This document shows, one piece after another, positions 10,691 to 22,936 of a stretch of 64,000 nt of DNA. The stretch is from NCBI GenBank assembly GCA_030549335.1, contig CM060188.1:6882001-6946000 (forward strand), given 5' to 3'. Position 1 is the stretch's first letter. Every line of letters begins with the position of its first letter. A program made the position numbers and the translations under genes. This stretch comes from Pontederia crassipes (Eukaryota > Streptophyta > Magnoliopsida > Commelinales > Pontederiaceae). A model generated the notes under the pieces. The model was not told where the DNA came from, made no database searches, and saw only the letters and a program-made list of their open reading frames with translations.

Positions 10691-13251
10691 TAATCTTCTC
10701 AATTGATGATGTGATACTAAATCAATATTCAATTTATTTTGACCTCTCAAACAAATATTTTGACTCTGCCATGCAAAAGACATTGTGAGAGTAGAGTAAT
10801 CAACTGTAACTGGTCCAGTTTCTGCAACCACTGAACTCCTAAAACCATATCATCCCCGTCAATTGATAATACACGAAAATCATCCTGAAAAACCATTCCC
10901 TGAATATGAAATTCCACCTGTGAACATAATCCTGCGCATTGTTACTTATCTCCATTCTCAATCATTACCTCAAAGTGCCTAGGAGTAATAGACAGATATA
11001 ACTTTGAAATAGTGGCTTCTCTTATGAAATTATGAGTATAATCACTATCTATTAATATCGTGATTGGAATTCCTATCACAAAACCCCACATTCTTAGAGT
11101 TTGAGGTTTAAGCACTCCTGATAGGGCATGTAAATTGATTTCCAATAAATCCTGTTGACATTCTTTAGCATCAAGTTCATCAATTCCTTCAATAAGTTGG
11201 TCTTTCAAACTTGTTAGCAACAAAAATTTAGGTTTACATTTGTGCCCCTTATGAAATTTTTCATCGCAATTGTAACATAAACCTTTCTCTCGTCTGTCCA
11301 TCATTTTAGAGGGAGTGAGTCTTTTAATAGGAAGTGCAGTTCTGGTTCCTTGATTAGAACCTTGGGCATTATTTGTAGTAGAGCTTTGTACAGAATATGT
11401 GTTAGGAACAATTTGACAATTGGTTCATGAAAACTGTAGTGGTTTTGTTGAGAACTGAGGTGAAAAATATTGGGGTCTAGAGTGTGATTGTCTAGGTATA
11501 ATAGTAGCATCCATTAATTTTTCTTCTTGTAATTTAACCAATCCAATTGCTTGCATCAGAGATTTGGATTGAAATGCCATCAATTCTCTTTTGATCTGTG
11601 ATTGCAATCCAGAAATGAAGCAAGAGAGTAGAAATGTTTCTGATAAGCCATTAACCCTATTAGATAAAGCCTCAAATTTGGACTGATATTCAATAACAAT
11701 ACCAGTTTGGGTTAATTTTGATAAAGCTCCTTGGTAATCTTCAAACTCTGAAGGACCAAATCTGATTTCCAAAGCTCTAACAAAGTTTGTTCAAGAACTT
11801 AGTTACTTATTTTGATACATCCACCTGTACCACTGTAAGGCCACTCCATCAAATGCAAAAGATATCACTGTAATTCTAGATTCCTTAACTATATTGTAGA
11901 AATCAAAGAATTGTTCATCTTTGAATATCCATTCCAATGGGTCAGAACCAGAGAACGTGGGAAGTTCTAATTTGATATTCTTGGATAGAATAGATGAGTC
12001 AAGACCTCAGTTGGATGAGCTTGGGGAATGGAATGAAGTATTATGGTTTCCATTGTCATTATTGTGTCTAGGATGTTGTAATCTTGCATTTAGAACATTA
12101 TATTTCATCCCAAGAGCTGCAATGGATTCATTTACAGAAGTAAATTTGTCATTAACAAAAGAAAACTGTTGTTCCATCAAAGTCTAAAGTCTATTCATAG
12201 AATCCTCCATTATGGACCACCTTGTACCATCTGCCATCTTAGAAATCTCATAAAAAACAAGACAAAAATGAAGCACACCAACTGTTCTTTAGAATTGCTC
12301 TATGAATTATTATAACAATTCAGACTCAATTAGAGATCAGAAATCCAAGAATCTCTCCTGATGTATATCAGGTGCAAAGCTGATCAAGAAATGTAGAAAT
12401 CCATATCAGAAGTTGTAGAAATTCAACAAAAACAGCAACAAAAGCACCAATGTTATATCTTCAGTAGCCCAGCCCACTGCCTCCAGGCCCACCAATCCAA
12501 TCCTCACACTAACTTGTCAGATCCCCCTTTACAGACCCACCGATAAGTATAAAAGGCAAAATGAGTGAAGTGCTGACCTATTTTTCTCTTTGTTGTGAAC
12601 AGTCTTGCAAGGCTAGGGTTTGTTCTTCTTTCTTTTTCCTTTTGATTTGTAGATCCTTTCTCCTAGCTACTTATCTCTGTCCCTGTAGGTAGATGTGTCT
12701 TGTGCAGCTTCAAATGTCTCTCGTCTTGACAGCAGTCAAGATCCTTTGCTTCCTTTCTTCACTTCACAGCATGGTACAAACACCTTGATCTTCTCTTGAG
12801 TATTAGATACTTCCACATCTCACATATTTTGCTCTTTTGCTTCTCTAAATGTTGCTGAATGTTGGAGATGCAAGGAATCTTGTCCCTATTGACAAGCACA
12901 GCTAATAGGGAAGAAAAGAAGAGGAGATACACAAAAAGATAGGGATTTCGAGCACCCTTCAGCTCCAAGCAAACAAGAAGTTGGATTGTAAAAGTGGCTC
13001 AGAGATGAGTCTCTTCCCGGCCTTCATTCTATTTATATGCCTCCCTTTCAAATTGTCATATGATGTCATATGAAATCACTAGAATTATATGCTGTTACAT
13101 TATTATTACATGTCATACATCAACTATATTGCTGATATGTACATATCATTTTGTAATAAAATCCTTCAAGTAAGATGATTTCTTTATATTTCTTCTAGTC
13201 TTCTCTTCTTCTACCTTGTCGATTGCTGTCACCTTTTGGTTATTTATAACA
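10691..13251 (-). mobile_element. Ty3/Gypsy retrotransposon fragment (LTR, gag, protease region)
   Basis: The LTR is 12451-13251, with TGTTAT/ATAACA ends. Next to it is a TTGGTGCTTTTG-type primer-binding region as in Gypsy elements. Then, on the minus strand, come a retrotransposon gag domain (about 11430-12230), a CCHC zinc knuckle (CYNCDEKFHKGHKC, near 11240-11290) and an aspartic-protease-like region (about 10800-11100). It resembles plant chromovirus Gypsy elements. It is an incomplete, broken fossil with several breaks. Its right end lies against the P450 exon-1 remnant, so it inserted into that copy. Confidence 0.75.
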
Positions 13252-13431
13252 CATGAATAGCTGGGTGTTGGATAATCTGCAGAGATTGCGCCACTATTGT
13301 GCCGGTGGCAGCCACACCATGGAGGTCCTGTAATGGTTGCAGGCGCGGACTACGACTGGAGGAGGGCGATGCGAGAACACTGCGTCCTTCTTCTAGAGAG
13401 CCTCTCTTGCAGCTTCTGCAGAGGAGACGAT

Positions 13432-16252
13432 TGTCACACCCCACTCTGTGACTAAGTTCTAATTCCAACTATTACCTTCCTTAATTATGTTTAACAATTC
13501 TATAAATAAAATCAGTAAAACATCCTCCCTTATTCATCTTATGTCGTTTGTCAATACATACAAATGATGCATATATATTCATCAAGGTCAAATAAACAGT
13601 TATAAGATATATCATTCACATATTGCCATTATAATTTTTTTCCACTAACCACCTCACATATAACACTCCACAGGATCAAGTTTTATACAACCTTACAAAA
13701 AATCTCTCACAAATTTAATTACAACATCTAGGATTATCTATTACATACATGTTTCAAAAATAAAAATGAAGGGGAAAATAAAAGTGAAAGAAAAATATCA
13801 ATGCTCCGACGGTTCGACCTCTTCTATATGCATCAAACCAAGCTTCGAGTCAACTCAACTCGAGAACTTAGAATCATCTGAAAAAAAAATCAACAAGGGT
13901 AATGTGAGCAACAATCCTTTGCTCAGTTAGTGAAATAAATGTACAACATAGGGGAAAAATACGAGTGCATATGACATTTAAATAATCATATTTCTTTTAT
14001 ATGAGAAAACATTTAAAGCATAACCCATTTCACATAACATTCCAAATCATATGAATTTTTACATAAATACAAATTATTCAAGATATCATCATATTCACAG
14101 TTAAACTCCACACATGTGTCATTGCACATACTCCTCATGGATCAATACGTATCCCTCTATGATCATGTTTCATACAGTTACGCAGAGCTTCATAATCAAG
14201 AGTATCAGATATGTAGAGCAAATCATAGATTAATACATATCCCAATCATGATTGTGTGCCACCTAATCATGATTCTCGGATACGCAGAGCATATCATGAG
14301 TCAATATGTATCCCAATCATGATTGTGTGCCACCCAATCATGATTCTTAAATACGCAGAGCATATCATAGGTCAATACGTGCACGCAGAGCAGCCCCCAA
14401 AGGGCAAATACACCCGATATACGTCACAAAGGCTTCATGTATATCGAATGCGATCCCAAAGACCTTTTTCAAATAGCATGATTAATGAACACATGGAGTT
14501 TAAAAATATCAAAATACACATGTCATAATCTCATATCATTATCAAGTAAAACTTATTTTCACTTCACAAGCATTGTTCCCTGAAAATATTTTTGTATAAG
14601 ATGTTACTCCATCTCATATGAACTCCTTGAAACATATCATAAATACTCTTCATAGCTCAAGATATGATTCAATAATAACAATAATAATTTTTGCTTGAAG
14701 TAATACTATAAATAAAAGAACTAACATATAATATTTTGCTATGTTGTAAATTTACCCACTCACCTTGTGCTTTATGTTTTCAAAGAGGTTACTAGATTTT
14801 CCTCCTTCCACTTGTAGCTTGTTGGTTTTCTACAAATAATTATGATATTTTATTTTTGAATTACTAATAATAACAATATGCAATGCATGCATGAACACTT
14901 ATTCACCTTAAAATGCATATAATTCCTTCTAATACTAATGTGTAATTTCAGGTGTTTATGTTCATATGCTACCTCACACTCTCAACTATTCAATTTTTTA
15001 AAGTTTAACTAGGTGTTGTCTTAGGATTTCATACTGAGTACTTATCAATGAATAATTCATAATTTCTTAACCACAAAGGCAAATCTTATAATTCTGGATA
15101 AATTAAAAATTAAACGTACTAAGATTTCCATCCCCCAAATATAATTAATTAAGTCCAAGTGAGAAATTCAAAACTTCCCAGAAAATCTGACTTAGAGTTT
15201 GTGTCCGCAGACTGTGTGTCACTGAATGATTAATTTATATCTTTAACAATACTTATTCATTTGATAAGATCCTAATTTTTCTAGAATCTAGACTTCAGTA
15301 GCGTGTAGGAATAAAAATTGTAGAATCTAACTCCTTGTATGAACTTATAACAAAAATAATTAATTATGGTCGTGATCTATCCATGTCCTGGAATATGATA
15401 GAAGCATCATTATGAAATGAAAAAAATTCATTTCTCCCAAACTACAAGTCCAAATAGGATGATTCTACTTCTCGCCGAACTCAGAATGCCTAATTAATCA
15501 TATCCAATTTCCAAATCCTAATTCATTATATTTGAACCGTGCCCTAATTCACAAGTTGAACATGTATCAGACTCGGGATAGGATGAGTGACCAACAAAGT
15601 TAAGTACATAACTTCCTATATAAAACTCTTTTTTAGGTGATTTCAGAGGCCATGGAAATCTAACTTCGAATGAATTAAGCATACAAAATTTCATAATTTG
15701 TGGTGCAGTAATCATGAATGAAAAATCCTCTCAATCAGAAGAATAATTTACGGATCGAAACCTCACCTTGAACAACTTATGTTGTCGATTTTTCCCAGGA
15801 CGTTTCGCTCGAATTCTTCCTCTGGAAATTTTTGGTCCGTCAAAGGATAGAGTTAAGTTGTTTATATATTGTTTTCAGAATTTTCGGACGTCATATGGAG
15901 GTTTGAAAAAATATCCATCTAAGCAGTTGTTCACCGGTCTACTTCAGCTGCTTAGAACTTAAGTGATGGTCAAGCACATTTTTTTATCATAATTAAATGT
16001 TTTAATCCTAATTAAACTTACTTAATACTATTTAAACATAATATTATAATATTTAGAAATTTTACAATTTATTTCTAATAAACTTATGTAATTACTTTTA
16101 TAAAATTTATCGACAGTTAAATAATCATTATGCTCTAATTGGAATATTAATTACTATATACAAATATCACTAAATGAACATCCAAACTAACTTAATATGT
16201 TATTAAATGCATGATTATGCAGAAATGATGTTTGTAAAGAACATCCGTGACA
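13432..16252 (-). mobile_element. Large solo LTR (Gypsy, Tekay/Del-like) inside the P450 remnant
   Basis: This 2821-bp unit has TGTCAC/GTGACA inverted ends and is flanked by a 5-bp duplication with one mismatch (ACGAT at 13427-13431, ACGAC at 16253-16257). Comparison with the intact P450 shows the exon is simply parted at this point. No gag or pol is recognisable, and the length suits the very long LTRs of Tekay-type Gypsy elements. The orientation is inferred from resemblance to the LTR at 40519-44059. Several subrepeats occur near 14110-14400. Confidence 0.75.
14110..14400. repeat. Subrepeats inside the solo LTR
   Basis: A unit of about 75 bases containing CAATCATGATTGTGTGCCAC and ATACGCAGAGCATATCAT recurs two to three times. 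Such internal arrays are common in long plant LTRs. Confidence 0.7.
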
Positions 16253-16487
16253 ACGACAACCATCATCTCTATGCCGAGGAGCAGGGTCATGACGGGGCCA
16301 TGGAACTTGACGAGACGCACGAGGGAACGGTGCGGGTTCTGGCCGAGCTCCAACGAATTTTCGATGATCGGAAGTGACCGTGGCCCCGGGGCAGCGTCGA
16401 TAGTCTTCTCTCGACTTCCAACAGGAGGAAGAGGAGAGAGACGAAGAATGAAAACCATAGAAGCCATGCAAAATCGGAGGATTCCAT

Positions 16488-18208
16488 GTTAATAATACGT
16501 CCCGTGCATGACATTTCATTTTATATGTCTATATATATATGGACATATACAATATGCCGGCGCCCCTTAACGAAAATTAGGTTAATTATTCAAATTCAGA
16601 TTAAAAAAACTATTATTCATTAGATTCAAAATTTTCAGTTCGGTTGGGCTAAAGCATCATTCCATATAATATTATTCACACAACAATAATAGCTGAGTAT
16701 AAAATATATTGCAGGTGTGTTATATGAAAAAGAGTACAAAAATATATTAAGAGGCATGTACAATTTATGGATCTAAAAAAATATTATTTAACATATCGGT
16801 TAATTTTATTTTTTATTCTAAATTTTTATTAATACACAGAATCTAATCAATTGAATTTAATTAATAAAACCATTACTCGCAAATCGAATCGAAATGAAAT
16901 ATTAAATAAATAATGGACCGTTTGTGGGCCTCCGTAGAACCACTAACTATTAACAGGTCCACAACTCAGGCACGTGATCATTTATTTAACCATTGGGCCT
17001 TCGGACCTTGTTAAAGCTCACGCAGCTCGCTGTCAATATTTGTTTTTTAAATGCCCCGCTAGAAGTAGGCCTGAGCACGGTCGGACCGCCCCGACCCGAC
17101 AATTCAGAAAAATAACCGGCTCGGATCTAATCCGGGCCGGATCCGGGTCTAATATATGAGAAATCCGCTGGTACCGGGTCAGGACCGGGTTTGCAATCCG
17201 GATAACCGATCCGGACCCGAACCGGATGATTAATATATAAAAGCTCAATCCCCCATTCCATCACCTCATTTCACGTTTGCTTTTCTCTCTCTCCCTCTCT
17301 CGCCCTCTCCCTCTCTCTCACCCCTCTCCTTCTCTCTCACTGCAGCGGCGGGCCGGCGGCGAGTCGATGACTTCGACGGCTTGACGGTTGCGACCTCTCT
17401 CCCCTCTCTCTCTCTACTCGGCCTCCGACGGCCGCTAGGCGCCGGATCTGACGCTTGACAATCGGATCGGCCGCCAAGTGCCGAATCCGATGCCTGGCGG
17501 CCGATTCGGTCGTCAGGCGCGGGATCCGGCGCCTGGCGGCCGATCCGGCCGCCAGGAGCCACGATCCGGCTACCAGATGCCTGATACGGTCGCCAGGCGT
17601 CACGATCCAGCCGCCGGGTCAGGATCGGGTCCGCCTAGACTCGGACCCGGTCCCGGATTTGCTCTGCCCTAGCTAGAAGGGTGTTGCATGGAGAGATGGA
17701 AAGATATAAATTACTTAAATTTTATTTAGATATATTTTTTATTTTAATTAAGACGATGAAATAGCGTAACTAAGTTATATTTATCTTCAAATATAGCATT
17801 TCCCATTCCACCAATAACTTTTCTTTCCGCTGGTAAAACAATTTTGGTTTATATTTATCTATCATTTTCATTTTATCTATTATATTAATATTACATTGAT
17901 ATAATATTTTTATAAATATTATATATATTTTTTACTTTTAAATGTAGATGAATAAAATATTTATGATAAAAATAAAGCAAATAAAAATAGGAAAATAGGA
18001 GGAACAATAAATAAATAGAGAGAAATAAAATAAATGATAAAAAAATTTTGTAAGTCATTAAATATTATAAATAATTTATATGTCACAAAGAGTATAAATA
18101 ATTTTTTCATAAATCAAACTTTCGTTCTTCAATTATGATTTTTGATAATTTATTATTTAAATATGAACATTTCAATTTCACCCTATATCCCATTATCTCA
18201 TCTCACAC
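16488..18208. repeat. P450 array spacer, copy 2 (left part)
   Basis: No gene. Outside the hAT MITE at 17066-17671, the sequence from about 16690 follows 1182-2090 in order, including the shared CACGTGATCATTTA block and the AT-rich stretch after the MITE. It is the 3'-ward spacer that would separate the exon-1 remnant from the next P450. Confidence 0.75.
17066..17671. mobile_element. Non-autonomous hAT element (MITE), 606 bp
   Basis: The ends TAGGCCTGAGC and (inverted) TAGGGCAGAGC form 11-bp inverted repeats with two mismatches. A perfect 8-bp duplication GCTAGAAG flanks it (17058-17065, 17672-17679). The paralogous spacer near 1545-1555 lacks the insert, giving an empty site. The 8-bp duplication and TAGG ends are hAT hallmarks. 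The inside is GC-rich, with many CCGGATC-like repeats and no transposase. Confidence 0.9.
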
Positions 18209-18527
18209 CAGTAGCAGTGGCACCCAACCCTCTTAAGGCCGAGGGACACTCCCCCGTCCTTACGTCCCCACCCCCGCCCTCGACTCCAATTTGAATCCCT
18301 GATGCGAGAGAAATATGATCCCCCGTCCCGATCCTATGAGCCCCGAATCCACGTGGGGATCGCGATATCCTGATGATTTTCGCCCAAGAAGAGGGTGTTG
18401 TCACTGTCTTTGAAGCTTTCCTTCGTCGGAAAGTGCGATGGCAACGTTGGCGTTCTGGAGCTCGACACTTGATCGGAGGTTGTCCACGAAGTTCAACCGC
18501 GAGGAGAAGGATCACAATGCCGTGGAC

Positions 18528-18690
18528 CCACCTAGAAGCTCATCGATGACTCCCTCTTGGAGATCACATCAGACGCCAACATGAAGACAGACAAGTTCTA
18601 TGAACTCATGCTCGCGCTGCCGGAACAAGCTAGGGTGTTTCGGCCTCCACACCAGATTTGTTGCCAGATGGTAGGGGGGTAATCGATAGT
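18528..18690 (+). pseudogene. NPH3/RPT2-like gene fragment
   Basis: The plus strand reads a KLIDDSLLEITSDANMK stretch followed by KFYELMLALPEQARVF. This matches the conserved part of the NPH3 domain, where family members read roughly LVDxYL...KF..LA.ALP..AR..DDGLYRA. A frame slip follows at once, and a GLHT stretch in the next frame fits the expected continuation. Upstream 18200-18520 is GC-rich but I cannot place it. NPH3 proteins are BTB adaptors for CUL3 ubiquitin ligases in phototropin signalling. This fragment of about 55 codons is not functional. The match is by motif memory, hence the moderate confidence. Confidence 0.5.
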
Positions 18691-18765
18691 GAAGGATCGG
18701 CCATTTTTTATGAAATCAAGCCCTTTCGCCTTTCTAAGTTTTTTAAATCTTTTTTCCCAGGACAC

Positions 18766-19280
18766 TTATGTATTTAAGCCATAGCAATTGTTAAGCTTGA
18801 TGCATCCCTTAACTAATACAAATGATATTATCATTCCAAGAAGTAAATACATAATTTTATCTCTCTTTACAACATCTTCATAGGCGATAATTTTATTGAG
18901 CAATCCTATTAAAATATTCTTATATTTATCCGATCTTCGTCTTTGAACTTTTTCATCGTCCTTTAGCAAGCTTCTTAAAATATTCTTATGCCAGTCATCC
19001 ATAGTTGGATCAAATCACTCAAAAAAATTTACAATCTTCGTGTGGGGGCTTACCCTGTAAGAACATTATATACAAAATGAACATCAGACGATGAAACAGA
19101 AATGAAGACCAAAATACATTACTTATTGGCAATGGAAATGTTTACCCGATAATGAGAGCACCCCCAAAATTGTCTCCCAGGTTTATTATTTGTCCATAAA
19201 GTTTGTAATATTGCCTTATCACCACATGCACAAAAAGGAATATCTAATTGACATGATATGAAAGAGGTAGAAGATGACAT
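18766..19280 (-). pseudogene. GRF-type zinc finger / transmembrane protein, broken
   Basis: Exon 1 (19280-19146, 45 codons) starts MSSSTSF and carries the GRF zinc-finger core: CACG, then TLWTNNKPGRQFWGCSHYR. A GTAAAC donor follows. The acceptor CTTACAG ends at 19055, and exon 2 (19054-18766) begins GKPPHEDCKFF, the last zinc-ligand block. There one extra T in a T-run shifts the frame, and the next block reads E-stop-FD where the family has EWFD. The remainder codes MDDWHKNILRSLL, a short charged helix and a C-terminal hydrophobic segment (about YLLLGMIISFVLV), the layout of small plant GRF membrane proteins. With a frameshift and a nonsense change it is a pseudogene or captured fragment. Confidence 0.7.
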
Positions 19281-19389
19281 GGCTGACCTGTGAAACAATA
19301 AGACATGCATGCATACATGAACACGATGAAGTAACATGAAACAAATAAGTACAATTTACGATAAACATAGTTTCATATAGATGTGACTT

Positions 19390-20340
19390 CGAAAGATACC
19401 GTGAGGGCGTGGCGGGGGCGTGCGAGAACGGCAGGGCGTGCGGGGGCAGAGTGCGATCGGGGTCGTGCGTTTGCGGAAGGGCAGGGTGCGGCCGGGGTGC
19501 GGGTGGGGTCGGCGTGCGTGCGGACGTTGTCGTGCGAGCGCGGCAGGGTGGCCGGCGGCATGCGGCGGCGTGTGGGCGGCGACGTGTGATGAAGGGCGGT
19601 GGCGGGGGCGTGCGTGCTACGGCGTGCGATGAAGGGCGGTGGCGGGGGCGTGCGTGTGTGAGATATCGGTTAAGCGGCGGCGGGCGGCGGCGTGCGTGCG
19701 TGAGATAGCGGTTAGGCGGCGGCGGCGGTCAGCGAGGGCGTGCCTGCGACGAAGGGCGATGGCGTGCGTGCGATGAAGGGCGGGGGCGTGCGACGAAGGG
19801 CGGCGGCGTGTGACGAAGGGCGGCGGCATGCGGGCGTTGTCGTGTGAGTGGGCAAGGCGGCCGGTGGCGGATCTGTCGGCAAAGACAAAGGTCAGCCCGA
19901 GATAAAAACCGGCAAAGGTATAGAGGACATAATGGGGAAAGTACCTTAGGTCGTAGATCTAGTCGGTGGTCGAAGTTCGGTGGATCTGGTCGAAGTCGCG
20001 TGGATCTAGTCGGCCGACGGTCGAAGATCGACGGATCTCGTATGGATCTGATCGAAGTCATGCAAATCTATTCGCCGGCGGTCGTGGTGGACCAAATCTG
20101 GTCGGCCAACGGTCGTGGTGGCACGGATCTGGTCGGCGGCGAACGTCGTCATCGAACTCATGGTCGCGGCCAGTTGTCGTCGCGCAAGAAGGGGAGAAAG
20201 AGGGAGAAAGAATGGTGAAAATGAGGGTAAAGGGCGAAATTTTTTACTGCAACCATCGTTTTATTCTCGGCCGATAACCGGTTCACGTGCGAAACCGGTT
20301 CACGCGAAAATTTAACCGGTTCATGGATGATTTTTAGTTT
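19390..20340. repeat. G-rich low-complexity and motif-repeat tract
   Basis: On the plus strand, 19390-19850 is built of GGCGGTGGCGGGGGCGTGCGTG-like pieces. From 19860 to 20170 there are repeats of GATCTGGTCGAAG/GTCGGCGG type, and from 20275 to 20320 ACCGGTTCA is repeated three times. Long open frames occur in several phases on both strands. That is what such composition gives, and no domain is visible. An (AAAT)n run follows at about 20402-20431. Confidence 0.6.
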
Positions 20341-22753
20341 CTCCATCAGCGCCCGTCCGATTTAGTGACTTTGCCAAATGAACCATATCTATACGAAAAT
20401 GAAATAAATAAATAAATAAATAAATAAATAGTACGCGCCCATGAGGCAATAGAATTGTTTTGATTTTGATTAGTTTAAAACTCACAATTGCGTTTTTACT
20501 CGACCAAAATATTATTCGCAACTTAATACTCTAGTTTTTGTAGGTGCGAAATAGTGCCTAAGTGTCATTTTGTTTAACAATTAAAGATATTTACTCTTTT
20601 ATAATTTTCATGATATTGGGTATAATCCGATACCCTCAGTTCATGTTGGAATTATTCTTTTAACTTTTGGAGTTGAAAGTTTTGACAAAATTATTTTAGG
20701 CTGCTAAACTTGACGTGTGACAGAAGAATTTTTGGACATAAGATTATTATTTTTTAGATCTTTTCTGACAATTAAGTGTACATATACATTTATGTCGGCT
20801 TGATTGTCTCGGATTTGAGAGTAAACAATTTCTAAAACCTATTCAATTGGAACCTCGTTTGGTCAAGCTGGAGCAAGCCAATTGCTCAAATTATCCAACT
20901 GATTCTGATTTTTAGGCAATAACCAATATTGATTAATATGCTAAAGCAAGAATAACTTATTTTCCATTTTTTTTAAAATAATTCTCAAAGTTGCATAGTA
21001 TTTATTTTAATTTTACGCTTGAAATCAAATAGGCAGCGTGTGGATTGAAACTTCGGTCGAGAAAAATAAGCATAGTTCAACTAAACATGAAGTTCTAATC
21101 AATGGCCAATATTCGTGAAAGTTCTCGCGTGAAAGTTTTCGGCCGAAGTCAAAATTTTGTGTCCTCTTCCTCCCTCCTCGCAAGAAGATTCCTAAGTTCT
21201 AATTATTTAGAACTTTCGTCCAAATGCTCGACCCAAATATTTTCATCATGTCACAAAAGTTTGGAGAACCTAGGAAAACATTTATTCCCCGATCTATAAA
21301 GAAGTTAATATTCTTTTTGTTAATAATGTCTTAAATTCTACCTCTACTAGGAATTGTTTGAAATTTATGAGATATTCTGTATATGATTCAGAATTAATTT
21401 ATTTTTTTATCATGAGATAGATGTTTTAATTTTGAAGGAATAATTCAGAGTCTCAATCAATATGAAATTTCTATAATATGTAAAGGAAGTACCTATATAA
21501 ATTTCTTAGAGTCCGAATAGAAAATTATCTGATTTATAATTCTCTTATGTTTTTCATCAAATAAAACTCCGTGTCGTCTTAAATTCTCAGTTCGTTCTTC
21601 GCTGCATAATTTCTTCCGTGCGGAAATCCTAATACTTTTTTTTCTAAGCAGGTTCATTTTTTTTCAAAGTTTGACTATGTTTGAAAAACTTATCGAGTGA
21701 ACAACAGATAACAATTTGATGAATAAATAGCGAGTTGATTAGGGATTAATGATCAGAAGACAGAGGCTAAGATTTACATATTCAATAAAATAATTAAATA
21801 CACAAGTATTTTATAAATGTAATGAATGAATTATTATATAAAATGACATAAGTTGACAGATAATATGTAATTCAATTTTGGATATTACACAAAATTAAGT
21901 TATTTGTAATCTAACTTTTTTATTTCTGTTACCCTAAATGTTAGACATTGTTAAATAAATAACCAAAATTTAACTTAAATACGTACTATCCACTTTTCAT
22001 CTATTTAATAATTATTCAACATAAAATATAAACATTAATAAATGTTAGAATCAATAAAAATAGTATGACATCTAAATTAATTAATTATAGTACACACACA
22101 GACAGACACCAGAATTCCAATCAAGTTTAACATAATTAAAATATCTAATTAATCAAAATTTACCCCATATCCCATCAGAATTCTCATCAAATTGACTTAT
22201 TTAAAATATATAATTAATTCATCACAAAAACTATCACTAAAACAAATCTCTACTTCTTTTTCAATGTTTTTTTGGGCGCCTTTGAACACACTAGGGTTCA
22301 TGTTTGCCCCTATTGAATACACTATAGAATCGCAATATTTATTGACAATGGGAGTCGATTCTAGTGACCTAGATTGACTTTGACGATAAAAAAAAAACGA
22401 CTCGATCCATTAAAAAATATAATCAAATTGGTTCATATTGAATCATTTGTAATCTCTTTTAACTCAACCCCACAATTTACAATCGAACATGGCCACAAAT
22501 TAATTCGAACCATTAATTATGTTAACTATTAGAGGTATACAAAAATGTTAAAATAAAATATGTATAATGATGACGAAAAGAAACATTATTCAAGGGGATA
22601 AATACTAAATTATCTTTTAATATTAACAAGTAAAAAAGACGGAAAATTTTATTAAATGTCACACACAGTCGCATGCACGAAAACGATAGGCTAAAAAATA
22701 CAGTTTATAGATTTAGCCTTTCATGTTAATTAATTATTAATATATAGAATAAT
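20341..22753. repeat. P450 array spacer, copy 2 (right part)
   Basis: No gene. From about 20540 to 20710 it resembles 51450-51670, and from about 21950 to 22753 it follows 2100-3502 and 56160-57001 closely, ending at the stop codon of the second P450. The region 20720-21940 is AT-rich and I see nothing in it. Confidence 0.7.
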
Positions 22754-22837
22754 TCATGTAGTGGTCCTCGGAACCGGAAAGGCGTAAGCTTTCAACGCAG
22801 TCGCCATGGAAACAGTGAACCCATATTTCTCACTCAT

Positions 22838-22854
22838 GTCTACATCAGCCGGAA
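22838..22854. repeat. Target-site duplication of the LINE, left copy
   Basis: GTCTACATCAGCCGGAA, identical to 26025-26041; both are P450 exon-2 sequence that occurs once in the intact gene (near 3580-3596). Confidence 0.95.
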
Positions 22855-22936
22855 ACTCCGCTTATATTTTATAGCCGATCCCAAGCTCGGATAAAGGAGG
22901 AGGGTTGTGTTAGGCCCCGACAGCCAACATAAAATC

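Larger units (their letters stand above)
13254..16487 (-). pseudogene. CYP76 exon-1 remnant, split by a solo LTR
   Basis: Two pieces of one P450 exon 1 lie on the minus strand. The right piece (16487-about 16253) starts MESSDFAWLLWFSFFVSLLF and covers the membrane anchor, the PPGP hinge region (here degraded, with a frameshift after LSTLP) and the following beta strand. The left piece (about 13431-13254) continues with the counterpart of residues about 78-136 of the intact gene, with further frame damage. Between them sits a 2821-bp LTR. The rest of exon 1, the intron and exon 2 are absent; the left break is at a Gypsy fragment. It is a dead gene copy. Confidence 0.85.
18209..20340. mobile_element. 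GC-rich insert carrying gene fragments
   Basis: Spacer homology to the other P450 units stops near 18208 and resumes near 20520. Between lies a GC-rich block holding an NPH3-like fragment, a GRF-zinc-finger pseudogene and a G-rich low-complexity tract. This looks like a gene-capturing transposon (Pack-MULE or Helitron type) or a patch of mixed filler DNA. I could not identify terminal repeats or a target duplication, so the element type is inference. Confidence 0.4.

Noticed and set aside
14110-14400. Regularly spaced repeats that might suggest a CRISPR array
   Set aside because: This is a plant nuclear context; the units are near-direct copies without unique spacers and sit inside a long LTR. 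The same holds for 41290-41600 and 63120-63385.
19383-20315. Several overlapping frames of 60-124 codons in the G-rich tract
   Set aside because: All six frames stay open because of composition. The peptides are Arg/Gly/Ala or Pro/His/Arg low-complexity with no domain.
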